DNA from: Hydra vulgaris
Lineage: Eukaryota > Cnidaria > Hydrozoa > Anthoathecata > Hydridae
Length of the DNA stretch: 64,000 bases
Assembly (NCBI RefSeq): GCF_038396675.1
Contig: NC_088934.1
Coordinates: 41,766,001-41,830,000 of the forward strand
Direction of reading: 5' to 3'
The notes under the pieces are model-generated. The model was not told the origin of the DNA and searched no databases. It saw only the letters and a program-made list of their open reading frames with translations. The position numbers and the translations under genes are program-made. Every line of letters starts with the position of its first letter. Position 1 is the stretch's first letter. Below are positions 1 to 12,144 of this stretch, piece after piece.

Positions 1-196
1 TGTATTTTGTTTTAGTAATACTCAAGTTTTTTTGATTTAAATTATTGGGTTAGTTTGTTTAGTTCTTTGTTTACTGTTTGAAATATTATAAATATTAAAT
101 AATTGATATCTTTATTGGAAAAAAAATGCTGCTATTGCAAACAAAATTGTATTTAAAATGTAAAATAGAAAATTTTAAATACAATTTTGTTGGTGG

Positions 197-480
197 TGGT
201 CCTATAATCGATCCTTGAGGAACACCACATTTAATTGTCTCATAATTAGTTCTATTATCATACGCTAGATACTGCTTCCTATTCCTAGTCAAATAACTCT
301 CGAACCAGGACAAGTTAGTATATTTTATACCAAAACTTTTGAGTTACAAGGATTGGATGATTGGCTGTATAAGCTTTACTTAAATCAATAAAAAGACCAA
401 GGTTATACTTGCCTTCATCAAACGATTTAAACATGCCCTGAACAAGGTGAATGATTGCATGATCGGTGAAATGTACAAAG
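197..480 (-). pseudogene. CR1/Jockey-like LINE reverse transcriptase fragment
   Basis: Minus-strand translation gives two adjacent RT blocks in different frames. One has IDLSKAY (catalytic block A; the usual form is DLSKAFD), preceded by HAIIHLV and FDEGKYNLG. The next has WFESYLTRNRKQYL followed by CGVPQGSIIGP, the block-B motif of non-LTR RTs. The reading is broken between the blocks near 330-345 and coding similarity ends right after GP at about 197. The YADD block and C-terminal part are missing, so this is a short dead LINE scrap. Similarity to the CR1/Jockey group is by eye; the clade is not certain. Confidence 0.8.
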
Positions 481-774
481 TCTCAGTTCTTTTCCTATTA
501 TCAGAAGCAGCCCTTTCATGGCAACACCTACAATTGTTTTAATTAAACTGTCCTGATCACTAGGTAGCGGTCAATTTTTTCATACTGTATTTTTAATTCC
601 ACACAATGTTTTTTAAATATCTAAAGTTTCTATTGCATTTTTTGTTGCTGCTTGACGTTCAGTAGCTTTTTGACGAAGTACAAAGTCTCTGGTTTTTTTT
701 ATCAAAAGTTTCTGGTTTCGCCCTAATATATGGTAATCCTTTTGTGACAACAAGTTGCAATTTCTTCAGTAAAA

Positions 775-890
775 CTACTCAAGCGCTGAGATGGCGGTAA
801 CAGGATTTGAACTCGTATCGTACAACAGCCCAAGTTTTAACTTTTCGTTTGACGCTCTAACCAACTGAGCTATCCAGATAGAGTTGCATT
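775..890 (-). repeat. tRNA-like sequence, SINE or tRNA pseudogene relic
   Basis: On the minus strand there is an A-box-like TAGCTCAGTTGGTTAGAGC and, about 45 bases on, a B-box-like GAGTTCAAATCC followed by an acceptor-like GCCA. The anticodon arm is too long and the T stem does not pair well, so it is not a working tRNA gene. A tRNA-derived SINE head or a decayed tRNA copy are the likely readings. Confidence 0.55.
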
Positions 891-1185
891 AATCATGTCA
901 TTAAAAGTGATTTTAGATTCAACCACAAGCTTTTATGGTGTATTGTTTGGTAACTTTATCCTCTTTTAGCTCTTTGTAGAAATTTATTTTCCTTACAACC
1001 ATTAACCATTAAAAACAAGCGTCAAGTAAAAATAATGTTGTTAATAGCATTATTAATACTAATATTCATTAACATCCTAACTATCTTAACGAATTATAAA
1101 AATATAAATATAAAACAATAACGTAAATAAAGTAATTAGACCAATTTTTTGCAATAGAGCGACACAAAATAGTAAATTTATGTTT

Positions 1186-1255
1186 ACAACGATATTATTT
1201 TCAATGTTATTATTATTAGTAATAATAATAATAACATTGAAAATAATATCGTTGT
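1186..1255. repeat. Perfect 33-bp inverted repeat with 4-bp loop
   Basis: Arms 1186-1218 and 1223-1255 are exact reverse complements around a GTAA loop. The inner part is an ATT/AAT triplet run; the outer part (ACAACGATATTATTTTCAAT) is unique sequence, so this is more than a self-complementary microsatellite. It is probably the core of a small fold-back element or a palindromic duplication. Confidence 0.9.
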
Positions 1256-3150
1256 TAAATTAATTAACAGATCGCAGAGGCGATTTTAAGGGTATGTGTG
1301 GAGTGTTACCTCCTCCCTCCCCCTGAAGTAGGTGGTTTTCAAGTTATAGTTGGTTTTTTCACAAATTTAAAAGGCTAGTTGGGTATTTGACACAATTCAG
1401 GCGGTTAAATTTTCGTACTTTTTGAGGATTCACCCTCCCCTTATTTTATTCGTAGAATCGCCTGGTTGTACGTATTAACTTCTACTAACAAATAAATTTT
1501 TTTATCCCCTTGTAGTTTAAGAAAACACAAAACTTTATTAAGAACTTTTGGATTAAAACTAATATTTAAAGATCATGTGAATAACTCTACTTGTTTTTAT
1601 ATAACCTTACAACCTACATACTTATATAATCTTATAAACATATCAACAGTTAAATTTAAAGTTATTACAGAGTTACTTGTTGTCAAGAAACTCATTTTAT
1701 TAAGCACTTGATAAATATTTCCTATTTTTTCACCTACATATCAATATAACACGAAGTTAGAACTATTATATACAATGAATGAGAACAGTTTTTAATGCCC
1801 GCAATCGAATGGTATTCGATTCGGTTTCTTTTTTCTTTCTTTTGATAATTTGAACTTTAAGAAGAAACTCTTGAGAAACTTTTAGTAACTTTAAAATTTT
1901 AGAAAAATTTAGAAACTTTTTAGTATTAGCCCATTTGTTTGGTTTCTTATTTAAAAAAAACATGTAAACACATTTTTAATAATTATGAAGAACTACTCAC
2001 AAACCATTTAACGTCACGCATAAATGCAAATGTAGCAATTTTCATAATAGAACGATATTTTTTTACTATAATTATTCTTGAATTATTTATTCATAGTAAA
2101 ATTTATATGTTTTGTTGCATATCCACATAATATTAAAATTCAAACATTATTATCATTTATCATATGAAGATTGTTGCAGTCATTAACTGCAGTCAATATT
2201 CTTTTGGTCAACGTGGTAGTCTATTATAAAATGCAACCAACGTGACGTCACTTTTATCTCAACTCACCCTTCCACCCACATCACGTTTTTTCAATAAATC
2301 CGCTCTCAGGAAACCCACTTTTGAGCATGACGTAACTATGCAATTGCCCCAAATAAATCTCTTCCGATCATTTAACAAAAACAAAAAGTTTTTTAAGTGA
2401 CATATAAACCAGAAACGCGCGCTATTTGTGAAACCATTTTTCGTGAAATCAGTGATATATATAAATACCTCCGAGTTTGCTATTTAAACTAATTTAATTA
2501 CGCAATAATAAAACTTTTTATATAAAATGTTTTTTTTTCTTGTCACACTCTGGCAAACCACCCTTTTTGATTCATCCTTTTTCATTTTTCATTCTTTTTC
2601 AAACCATAAAAGTACTCAATTTTGTTTTCGCTGTCGATCGTTTTCAAATCTAAATTCAAGAACACAATTAAATGAGCAAGTCAAGAACACAATACAAATC
2701 GGAAAAACATGCCTAGTGTTCTAGTTGATTATAAAGCATATTCAGGCTGTCGGTACTTGGTTTGAGCTAGAAGGAACGTAAGACAATTGACAAGTAAACA
2801 AAAAAACTAGTCCAAAAAGAGACTCAGCACCGGAACAATGTTTTAAAGAGAATCATTTCAATCATGCGATTTCTTGCACCACAGAATTTCGTGGCATTAT
2901 GAACTATTTTTTTTTTTTTAAATAATACAAATTTTGCACTGTGGATTACTTGTTTCAACCAAATAATCCAAATTTTTTGGTCAAATTGCAATAAAAGTAC
3001 GATTCATTTCTAGAAAATCATTTAGGGCGTGTAAAACAAGGGAAACTCATGACCATTACTTGTGCAAAACAGTTCAAAATGAAATAGTTAATCTAATTTG
3101 TAATACAGTCTAAAAAAAGGTTGTAAATTATGTTCAAAATTTGAAATATT
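1256..3150. other. Intergenic, no gene recognised
   Basis: AT-rich sequence with short open frames that show no family resemblance. A C-rich strip at 1308-1325 and a GTGACGTCAC-type palindrome near 2241-2252 look like scraps of repeat ends but were not assignable. Confidence 0.5.
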
Positions 3151-3159
3151 ATTCTATCA

Positions 3160-3430
3160 TTTTAGACTGCACCTGATGCTGGTCACCAAAAGCAAATGAC
3201 TATGATTTGGCTAATATGCGACATTGAGTGTAGACCAGTTGAAACCAATGAACACTTTGTAGGATTCCTACCTGTCAATGACAGCACAAGTTCAGATTTT
3301 GCTGAAGCATGCTTACAAAAGCTTGAAGATCTAAATTTTAATTTGCAGAGCTGCATAGGCCAAGGGTATGATAACTGAACAAATATGACAGGCAGGAGTC
3401 TTGGTCACAAATGCGTATATTTGAACTAAA
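3160..3430 (+). pseudogene. hAT (TTF/ZMYM-type) transposase fragment
   Basis: Plus-strand reading gives LDCTPDAGHQKQMT, then EHFVGFLPVNDST, then IGQGYDN, a stop, and TNMTGRS. This is the central block of hAT transposases of the TTF-finger/ZMYM type, in which LDCTPD-HQEQM and CRGQGYDNGANM are the recognisable signatures and the LDxTxD aspartate is catalytic. The TGA at 3376-3378 falls exactly after GQGYDN. About 90 codons survive with no transposase sequence on either side. A longer relative of the same type lies at 26.65-29.1 kb. Confidence 0.85.
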
Positions 3431-3434
3431 CTCA

Positions 3435-5075
3435 AAATCAATTTATGCGTCATAATGATGTCACAGCTTTAATCTAATTTTTGAAAACAAAAGAAACGTA
3501 TATTTTGAAGACAAAATTTTGGTTACCTAGAATCAGCTTTGCGTTATATAGGCTAAATGCATGACTACTTTTAGTGACTATAGGCTTGCTGCATAAATGC
3601 TACAGCAATTTAAATTTTTGACCCGCCATCATATCCACAATTTTACTTTGCATCATTTTTTTTGTAGCATTAATCCATAAATATCAGAAACTTTTAACAC
3701 TATTTGTACATTTGCCTTTTCTTTCAATATTCTCTTCACAATTGCTAAGTAAGTTTCAATAACTTGCTGCTTAGTACAGTTTGGTGGAGCATACATTGGA
3801 ACAAAATTGACTATCTATTTTTCTTAAACCACTACATTACTTTTTAGAATAGTGGATGGATGCCAAATCTAGCCATTATTAGATTGGTTGTTTGAGCTTT
3901 TTAATTAGAGGAAGATGTCATTTTTTCAAGAATTCAGTCACATGTAGTTCTGATGCCAAAGATTTATTTGTTATGAAATAGAGCTTTTAAAACCACAATT
4001 GCTAATAGCCTGCCAAACAAGGAAATTAGAAGTAGATTTTTCAACTCAAATGTACTTAAATTTTTCAGAAGCTTTATAAAGTTTCAACTGATAATAGTAT
4101 TGATTACCTGCAAGTATCGAGTGATCTTTTTTACAGTATTTCATCATCTTCTGAAATGCATACAAAAAAATTTTGTAGTTAATTTAAGCAAATTTTTAGT
4201 TCGTTCGTAGTGCATTGATTTCTTCATTAAGCAACCTTTTCGGTATTCTTTTCTTGTAATATGTTTTCAATATTAAATATACAATAATATAAAATTTACA
4301 ATTCTAAACTCTAAATTATACAAAATATAATTTAGATTTTTTTTTAAATTAAATAGTATATTATATATAAATATGCCACAAAGTTGACATACCTTAATAC
4401 TTTATTATTTCATCAGAGATTTGAGTCTATACCTAACGGAAACAAGGCTACTTATTTAACGACAAATTTAACTAACTTTTACGCCATATCTGCGCATGCG
4501 TGACGCCTGCACAGAACTGATTGCCTACTTATTTAACGATCTAGAGTAATTCGGGGCAGTATGCCACAACGGGGATGAAACAAATTTCTTTAATTCTTTC
4601 TAAAGATAGTAATCATTATAGTCATCATTAATATAAAGCTATTAGTTTGTGGTTTTACTTGCTAAGCTTAAATGATTTTGAAATGTTTAATTTGTTTGAT
4701 GACAAAATAACTAGTATTTTTGTGACTTAGTGAAGAATTTTTTTCAACTTGTTTTTAAGTAAAGACATGATTCATGCAAATTATATTCTTAATAAATATT
4801 TAAAAGTACCAGTGTCGTGCTGATTATTATTCATTCCCTAAAAGAAAAGAAAACTTAATTTGTAAGGTAAGAATTTTATGTTTTAAACACATGGTTTTTG
4901 CGGGAAAGATTCATTATTTAGTTGTTTTAATTTTTAGATGCTCTGATAAATACTTTAATATAAACTTAATAATATATATAAACATTTTGTTAATATTTTA
5001 TGATTTTTATGATGGTTAGAAATTTTGTTGTGACCAAAACTAAAAATCGTATTTAACAAAGCTAAAAAAAACCGT
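3435..5075. other. Intergenic, no gene recognised
   Basis: No coding signal seen. The string ATGCCACAA occurs twice (near 4373 and 4561), the second within GGGGCAGTATGCCACAACGG, which looks like the end of a DNA transposon, but no partner end was found. Confidence 0.4.
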
Positions 5076-5222
5076 AACTAAAATTAGTCGACTAACTTTT
5101 TAGTTAACGAAAATTAGTCGACTAACCTTTTAGTTTAACTAAAAATAGTCGACTATCTTTTTAGTTAATTCAAATTAGTCGACTAAATTTTTAGTCTAAA
5201 TAATAATAGTATGTAGTCGATA
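5076..5222. repeat. 30-31 bp minisatellite with TTAGTCGACTAA palindromes
   Basis: Four to five tandem units of 30-31 bp start at 5076, 5106, 5137 and 5167, each built on the palindrome TTAGTCGACTAA plus TTTTTAGTTAACTAAAA. Later units are degraded. The same unit occurs in opposite orientation at 14135-14335. Repeats of this style are common just inside hAT transposon ends, but no adjacent transposase was proven. Confidence 0.85.
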
Positions 5223-6945
5223 GCCTTTACACCGCCTGGGACAAAAAACCATGTCGGCGCCCCTATTTCTCAAAATTTCCATGTATTTCCAGTAAAGGAC
5301 CATTTTATTTTTCATTTTTAGATACCTTCTTTTTCTTTGGCCAAACTTGTCTCTTTAATAATTTATTTTATATATTAATAAAATATAAAATATATTAATA
5401 ATATATTAATAAATATATAATATAGTTATTAATAACTATATTATATAAATTAATTATATTATATATAATATAATTTATATTATAGTTATTAATAACTGTA
5501 TTATATAAATTAATTATATTATATATACAATTAATATATTAATAATATACATGTTTGTTAATACATACACGTTTGTTAATACATGATCATTGTACCGCAA
5601 AATACCGCAAAAATAAAAAAATATCTAAATACTTTTTTTTCAGTTCCAGAAATTTAACGTGAAGAAGTGAGGTGGTTGGTTGTGAAGGTATGTGACACCC
5701 CATCAATTAACTTTTAGTTCATTTAGTTGGAAAATTTGACTTTTTTTAGATAAGTAAGTCAGGAAATGTAGACCTTTCAGACAAGCCGGTCAGCAAATTT
5801 TAAAAAACGAGGACTTTCATTTTCTTTTCCAGTCAGCAACAATTTTAATGGCGCTCTTGACATGATACCAACTTGCGCCGGCCGTGTAAGCTACAAAGGT
5901 GGTTACAACAATTTTAACAATGGAATATCTTAAAAAACGCAATTTATTAAAAAATAAATTATTTAAGTTGGCTTTAAAATTATATAAACTCCCTAATTAT
6001 GACTATTACTCAAAAATAATTCTTATAAGTCTTGTTATGAGTTAGTTGTGAAGAGGTTAAATCTCCAAGTATTTATTCATTTGTCTTTACGAACTGCTGT
6101 AAGTTACAAATAACGTACTTAGTTTACTAAAGCGCACGAGTTTATGTTTGTTTTTCAGAGTTTTTCAAGAGAAATAGTTTTCAATTTATAAACAAACTAT
6201 ATGTAATAATAAAAACATATATATTTACTTTTATTTTAAAAATTGTAAAAAATAAATTAACTAATTATGTATTCGGTATAGTGGCGGATTACTTGTTAGG
6301 TAAATTAAGCAGTTGACTAAGGCCTGCTTAAAAAAGAGGCTCGTAATTTTAATCTGAGACAAATATATAAAATATAGAAATATATGCTGTATTAAATTAA
6401 AAAGAAAAAAATTAAATAATATATATTAGTTAAATATTTTTGTTACTAATATTGTTTAATATAAATAATTTTATGATTTAATTTAAACAGAAAAATTGAT
6501 TTATCAATCTAAAACTTACAAAAAAAATTTGGTGGTGATATGCCTAAATTTATGGGCCATAACATGATTTTCGTGGAGAAGGGTGCAAAATAAGGGTGTT
6601 GTGATTAATCATTTTGAGAAATTTTTAACGATTGTTTTAAAAAAAAACGATTAATCGATTATTAATCGATTAATTTATGAAAAATAAAATATAAATTAAT
6701 TTTGTTATAAAACAAAGTAATAAAACATTCCACTGTAATAAGAATGATTATAATATTATAATGGTTAAAAAAGGCAAAGAATTTTAATTTATATAGTTAT
6801 TGAAAACATAATAAGTTTTATAACTAATTCGTAATAGATTAGTGAAAAACGTTTCAGAAATTCAAATATAAGTTTTATAAGAAATTTTTAGTATAAGTAA
6901 ATTTAAATAACGTTTATTTCATGTCCATTTTGTTTCTGTAAAAAT
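5223..6945. other. Repeat-end scraps and AT-rich DNA, no gene
   Basis: At 5236-5270 the motif CGCCTGGGACA followed by GGCGCCCC resembles subterminal sequence also seen at 20.45-20.6 kb and 39.13 kb (hAT-like). At 5412-5530 a block of about 50 bp containing TAGTTATTAATAACT is tandemly duplicated. From about 6278, TAGTGGCGGATTACTTG looks like a hAT-type terminus. At 6636-6675 there are repeated ATCGATTAAT words next to the hAT pseudogene that follows. No coding signal is seen. Confidence 0.4.
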
Positions 6946-6949
6946 ATGA

Positions 6950-8840
6950 GCAAAGAAAGCATAACGAATCAATAGTTTCATCGATTAAGGATGTTCTAAA
7001 TTTAGTTACAAAAAGCCATGCCGCACTAAAACATCTTTCAGCTTCGAGAAAATGTACAAAACATTGTACATTTGTTCAAATAAATAACTTCCACTTCTTT
7101 TGTTAATTTTTTAAAAAATGCTCATTTTTTTTTTAATAGATAAAACATTATTTTGAAAATTTACTACAGTTGAAACATTGGTGTTTTTCTTTGACAAAAT
7201 GCGATTCAATTCTTCTTTTTTGTTATATTTTCAGTACATTTATGTGTAGCCTCATCTTCTCAATTTAAACTATTTTCATTAACATTCTGATCAACGAGAA
7301 ATAAATGATGAACAATATCTTTAATTATTAGAGCAATTTCGTTTCTTGTTGGTCGTTTTAGTATTGCATTTTTTTGTGTAAGTGCTTTTAGGTAAGTGTT
7401 GGGATCATCTAAATATTCTTACAAGCCTTCTACATTAATAATTCTTTGTTCAAATATTCTTTTATTTACTGCTTCATAGGATTTCATACCAGTTTCACTT
7501 GATTGAGTTTTCAATTTAAAAAGTAAAAATTCAAATATTTTTAAAGCATCAATTATATTGCAATATTGCCTTACCAATGCAAGTGAATTTACCTCAATGA
7601 TTTCTAATGATTCTACAATATCCTCAACCTGTTTATTTTCACAATTTGTTGGATATAAATGAATAACTGACAAATTTATTAGTACTGATTTTATTATTTC
7701 TTTCAAATCCAAGAACCGCTTTAACATTGCCAACATTGAGTTCCAGCGTGTACGTACATCAATTATCATCACTACTTTCCTTTCTCAGTTTTTCTTGACA
7801 CTCTCTTTGCAGAAGATCATTTTTTACAGGTAATTTTCTTAAAAAAACACAAGCAATTTTTCTAATTTTATTTATTGCTGATGAAAAATCTTGAACAAAT
7901 TCCATTTCGTAGTTACCACGAGCTAATTCAACCCAACTTCGTCCTTCGCTTTTTTCAAAATCTTCCTCATCATTATCACATTCGTCACTTATTGAAGAGT
8001 TATCTAGTTCTGTTTCAAAATATTTGTCATCAGGTTCTACTAAATTTGTATGATTAGCATATAAAATATCTGCCACAGCCAAATGTATGCCATGACTATG
8101 ACAAATTTGATGATAAATACCGCTCAATTGTCCCATTTTTTTCATTACAGACGATCCATCTGTTATAACAACGATTATGTGGTTTTTGAGCTGCAAACTG
8201 AACTCGCCTAGTTTTTTAATAACAATCTCAACTGCCTAGGTAGCTGGCATTGCGTCTTTTACTCTTATCATACCAATACTATTCACATTTCTGTTTTTCA
8301 TATGAATATTCATACACTTATAACATCTGTTTCTTTTGGGATTCCACTTGTCTAATGATAATGAAAATCTCTCATCATCTTCTATTCTCTTTTTAAATCA
8401 CTTTTTAATTTTTCTCTAATCTGGTCAGCATACTCAAGGGTAATACTTTTAATTCTTGTTAATGGCATTTTTAAACCTTGAGCTTTCCATCCTTTCATAA
8501 TTTCTTCACTATTTGCTAAAGTTGAAAACGATATTTTATCTAAAGCTGTTAATTTTGCAAGAATTAACCCAGGACAAGAATTGTGTTTTTGAAAATAGGA
8601 TGAAACTATCTTTTGAGAATTACTTTGTGCTACTAATGAGCTTCCTGAAGCAGGCTCTAATAGAAGGTCGTGTTTGTGTTGCATGTTGTTTATTAAGTAT
8701 GTAGTTGATAAATGCGATTTAAATTTGGTGTCACAATGCTTGCATTTTAAAGTTCGTGAATCGTTTATATTTTCTAATAAATGAAGCCAAATCTTAGACT
8801 TTCTTTTTTTTGGCTTCACCCATATATCATTGCTGTTGCA
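6950..8840 (-). pseudogene. BED-finger hAT transposase pseudogene
   Basis: Read right to left: 8819-8382 encodes a BED-type zinc finger (WLHLLENIND, then CKHC and MQHKHD as metal ligands) and a linker. 8382-8196 continues with RFSLSLDKWNPKRNR and IGMIRVKDAMPAT, interrupted by a TAG. 8196-7759 gives VVITDGSSVMKKMG and CHSHGIHLAVADILY, the central hAT core. 7772-7419 gives VRTRWNSMLAML. Near 7070-6960 the C-terminal dimerisation block survives as AERCFSAAWLFVTKFRTS. The fragments lie in several frames, so the gene is dead, but order and spacing are those of one full-length hAT transposase. Terminal repeats were not found with confidence. Confidence 0.9.
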
Positions 8841-9249
8841 TATATTGTGTGATAAATCCTAAAATTATAATATAATTTATAAAAATCTTTGCAGGTACAC
8901 TATAGGGTACTTACGCCAATTACTGGCCACATTTTTACAAGAAACACCCGTTACAGAAAAATACTTAAGTATGTTACATACCATATATAAAATTTTTAGA
9001 GAATTAAAAGCTCTGACATTTTAAGTAAAAATTATTGTGATTATAAATAACATAAAATTATATATAACCCAGATATTAAAGAAAAACAATTTTGCCAAAA
9101 ACTGGCCATCTTAACCATTTATTGGCCGTTGGCTGTATTTGATTGAAAAGGGCATTGTAATTGATTTATTATCTTAAAATAAAATAAAAATTAAAAGCAC
9201 ATTATAAAATCAAGATAACTTGTTCAATTAAATTATTTATACACTCATT

Positions 9250-11277
9250 AAGATGATTTAACATGAACAAAAATACCTAAAAAATATTTCTTATAAAATA
9301 TCATCTTTTTTTTATTCACCTCGGTCAATTTCTTCAAATTTGATATTTTATCTAGCTTTTTTTTTTTGCAAAATTTTCTTTTTTTAAAAAAAATCTTTTG
9401 TTTTCTATTTTCAATAGCTACCTTTGAAGCCCTATCTTCAAGCTTTGCATTATAAGCCTCCTCTGAGGTCAGAACAAAAAACTTTAAATTAGAGTTTTTT
9501 GAGTGTTTTTTTTGTTTGTTTAATTTGTGGAGAAGGATATGTAAGAACATCTGAATCTTTGTCTGATGGACAAGATGAATTAGCAAATGGAAATGGAAGA
9601 TCTGTTAATGTTTTGCAAAAACTTTTTTTTTTTCATTTGAATCTAATGCTGATTCAATTACTTTTACTTCTTAAAGACATATATCAGTATCAATATTCAA
9701 ACCCAGAGTATTGTCTTGAACAGAAAAGTAAATAAATTCATTGTCTTGTACCGGTTTGATTCTTGCATAGCTGTGTTCTGTAACAATATTTGAATATTGC
9801 ACAGCATTTTCTTGAATTAAAAAATCAATAAACTCATTTTCTTCTACTGGTTTGGTAGAACAAAGCGAGTTAATCGCAAAGCTGTTTTCTGATAGATCAG
9901 ACAATAATGGAAGGATGTTTATTGATCAAATGTTGCATACATTTTGACCTAGGACAGCATCTGAAATTTTACTATATAAAATGTTTGGGATATATGCCTC
10001 TTTAGAAATAGCATCTGGATTAAAGAGATAAATTCCACAAGCTCTAAACCCTGAGCGTATATTTGTGTCAGTCATAGCATATTTCCACGCTTTTGAAAAT
10101 AAACCGCATAAGTTAGAATGCGAAGCTACTACACCTGGGTAGTCATTCATCATTGTTTGGCATTCCTCAGAATAGGCAGTTTTCAGTGACTTAAAAACTG
10201 TTCTGTTACAAGGCTGCAAAAAGTTGCTGGTGTGAGCTGGAAGCTCGACAATTTCAATTTGGTTTACGATAGCCAGCTCAATCATTTCAACAAAATTGTG
10301 TGAGTCATGTCCATCTAGGATTAAAATCTGTGGTCTTGCTGACCCAATATTTGGAAGAAATGTTTTCCCAAACCATAACTCCGCAATATCTCGTTTTGTC
10401 CAGCCCTTCTCAGACACACTCCATGTTGCTCTCCTCTTGGAGCATTTTCGGTATCAAAACCATAAAGAGTTCGTACAGTTTTTCCTTTCCCTATTATATG
10501 AGGTGGTATGACTTAACCAGCTGCATTTATGCAACATATAACAGTGGTTGTTTCCTTGTTGCCATTTGTTCGACACAGAAAATTTCGGGGCGTAGTGATA
10601 AGGCAAATTTTGTCTTCTTTTAGCCCGGTCATGTAAATTTTATTTATATAAAACGGCATTGTATTCTTTTTTGTTAATGACGAAATAAAAAAAAAAATGT
10701 ATATATATATATTGAGCCTTTCCTGGCAACAACACGTCTAGGTTTATGCTCTAGTTGCATCCCTGTTTCATCCATGTTCCACATACATTCTGGTTTGTCC
10801 TGTAAATTCTTACTTTGTATCAGAACTTCTAAAGAAGTAAAATATTTGGAAACCTTTATCCTATCCATACACATGTGTCTTATAGAAGCTGAAGCTTCTG
10901 GACAACGAAGACTAACACAACTGTGTCTCTTTTTAAGTAGTTGCCACCACTTTTCACTAGGTTGACCATTTTTAAAACTTAGCAGCATAAGTGATAAATG
11001 TTTTTTTCCCAAAACCGATTCCCATTTGGGCACGATTGCCAGCATAATCAATTATTTTTTCTTCAAGTTCACCTAGCATTGGCTTTTTCGCTGGTTTCGC
11101 TCCTATTTTTAACTTTCCAGAGATTATGGTTTGCAGAGTCAATCGCGGAACTTTATATGATACACTTGCTTTCTGTTGAGACATACCTGATGCAACTGCA
11201 TGTACTGCTAGTTTCATGTTATTCTCAGTCCCTAGCATGTGTTTTTTTATTATTCTTGTTGAAATAACTGGTTTCAT
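9250..11277 (-). pseudogene. pogo-like transposase (psq HTH, CENPB, DDE_1) pseudogene
   Basis: From 11277 leftward: an N-terminal helix-turn-helix of psq type (MKLAVHAVASGMSQQKASV, VPRLTLQ), then a CENPB-like block (EEKIIDYAGNRAQMG), then the first catalytic Asp in WNMDETGMQ followed by RRVVARKGS (10700s). Coding is interrupted by a LINE insertion at 10587-10711 and resumes with NKWQQGNNH, a broken stretch, then WTKRDIAELWF and the second catalytic block LILDGHDSHN, with ELPAHTSNFLQPCNRTVFK and GFRACGIYLFNPDAI (10417-9926). A low-complexity lysine-rich C-terminus with LTSEEAYNAKL follows at 9904-9250. Several frame changes show it is inactive. Confidence 0.9.
10587..10711 (+). mobile_element. 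5'-truncated LINE 3' end inserted in the pogo transposase
   Basis: The pogo reading stops after RKGS at about 10712 and resumes with NFSVSNKWQQG at about 10583. The intervening DNA, in plus orientation, carries GTAGTGATAAGGC, TTGTCTTCTT, a CCGGTCAT-type word, AAACGGC, and ends in an A-rich tail (about 10685-10697) plus TA repeats. The same 3'-UTR signature is present at 25.29 kb and, on the minus strand, at 61.36 kb and 42.33 kb. This is therefore a very short LINE insertion dated after the pogo element. Confidence 0.8.
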
Positions 11278-11430
11278 GGTTTCATATAATATTATTATCT
11301 ATTAAAAATAAAAAAATAAAAACATACATTCATAAAATACTTTTAGGAAAATCATATATTTACTTTAATGGCGTATTTTTATTGAATCAACATTATCAGA
11401 ACATAATTAACTATAATTATAATTAACTAG

Positions 11431-11619
11431 AACTTTCTGAGTTCATTCTACTTTTAAAGTAACTTTAAAATTAGTAACTTTGAAATGATTTTAAAACTAA
11501 CTTTAAAATGATTGAGCATTTTACTTTTAAAGTAACTTTAAAGGTAGAATTAACTCAGAAAGTAACTTTTAAAGTTAAGTTAAGATATTAACTTTTGTTA
11601 ATATCTTAACTTAACTTTT
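11431..11619. repeat. Two inverted repeats near the pogo transposase 5' side
   Basis: Arms around 11431-11466 and 11530-11562 (CTTTCTGAGTT/AACTCAGAAAG with an internal TTTTAAAGTAACTTTAAA) form an imperfect hairpin. A second, essentially perfect hairpin has arms 11574-11593 and 11600-11619 (AAGTTAAGTTAAGATATTAA). Both are inside the pogo element, upstream of its transposase. Confidence 0.8.
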
Positions 11620-12144
11620 TTCACACATGAATAATAACAAAGTGTGAGAAAATCCTATATAAAAATATGAAACTAAAAAATTTTAAACCTGATACCATTT
11701 ATTGGCCATGGCCAGTAAATGGATTAATTACCCGGCTAGTAAATGGTTTATTAGAAAAAGATTAATCTAATTCAGTTAAAACATTATTTGTGAAACATCA
11801 ACTAAATACTTTTGTTTCAAAGTGTACATAAGATATTTATCTTTTTTTTCCTTTCTGAATGGACTGGCTCAAATACTTGCAACGCACAAACAAAAGACTC
11901 TAAAGTATGAAATTAAGAAAACAAAGCGTAAAATGGTTACATTTTTAATAATGTTTTTGACATTTAGTTTTAGCGACTAAAATTTTCTAGAACTTTCCTG
12001 AAATTACGATATTTACAAAGTTTTAATGAAGTCATTGAGTTTAAATAATAATATAGGACAAGTTGTGCCCTAGTTTTTTATGAGAAAAGCTTTTAAAAGT
12101 GGCCAGTAAATGGTTAATGGCCGTTAATTGGCGTATTTACCCTA

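Larger units (their letters stand above)
8905..12142. mobile_element. pogo-like DNA transposon with TIRs and TA target duplication
   Basis: The left end GGGTACTTACGCCAATTACT is mirrored at the right end by GGGTAAATACGCCAATTAAC read on the minus strand, and both ends are flanked by TA (8903-8904 and 12143-12144). The subterminal word ACCATTTACTGGCC or close variants recurs several times inside both ends (about 9093-9135, 11690-11755, 12095-12125), as expected for transposase binding sites. Length is 3238 bp including one younger LINE insertion. The transposase inside runs on the minus strand. TA duplication, TIRs and DDE_1 transposase fit the pogo branch of Tc1/mariner. Confidence 0.9.

Noticed and set aside
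775..890. Functional tRNA gene on the minus strand
   Set aside because: A and B boxes are recognisable, but the anticodon arm is over-long and the T stem does not pair.
5076..5222. CRISPR-like array (regular short repeats)
   Set aside because: Units are contiguous with no unique spacers, the setting is eukaryotic and no cas genes exist; it is a minisatellite.
10296..10623. Plus-strand ORFs of 71 and 107 codons
   Set aside because: They are shadows of the pogo transposase on the minus strand, which has the DDE motifs.
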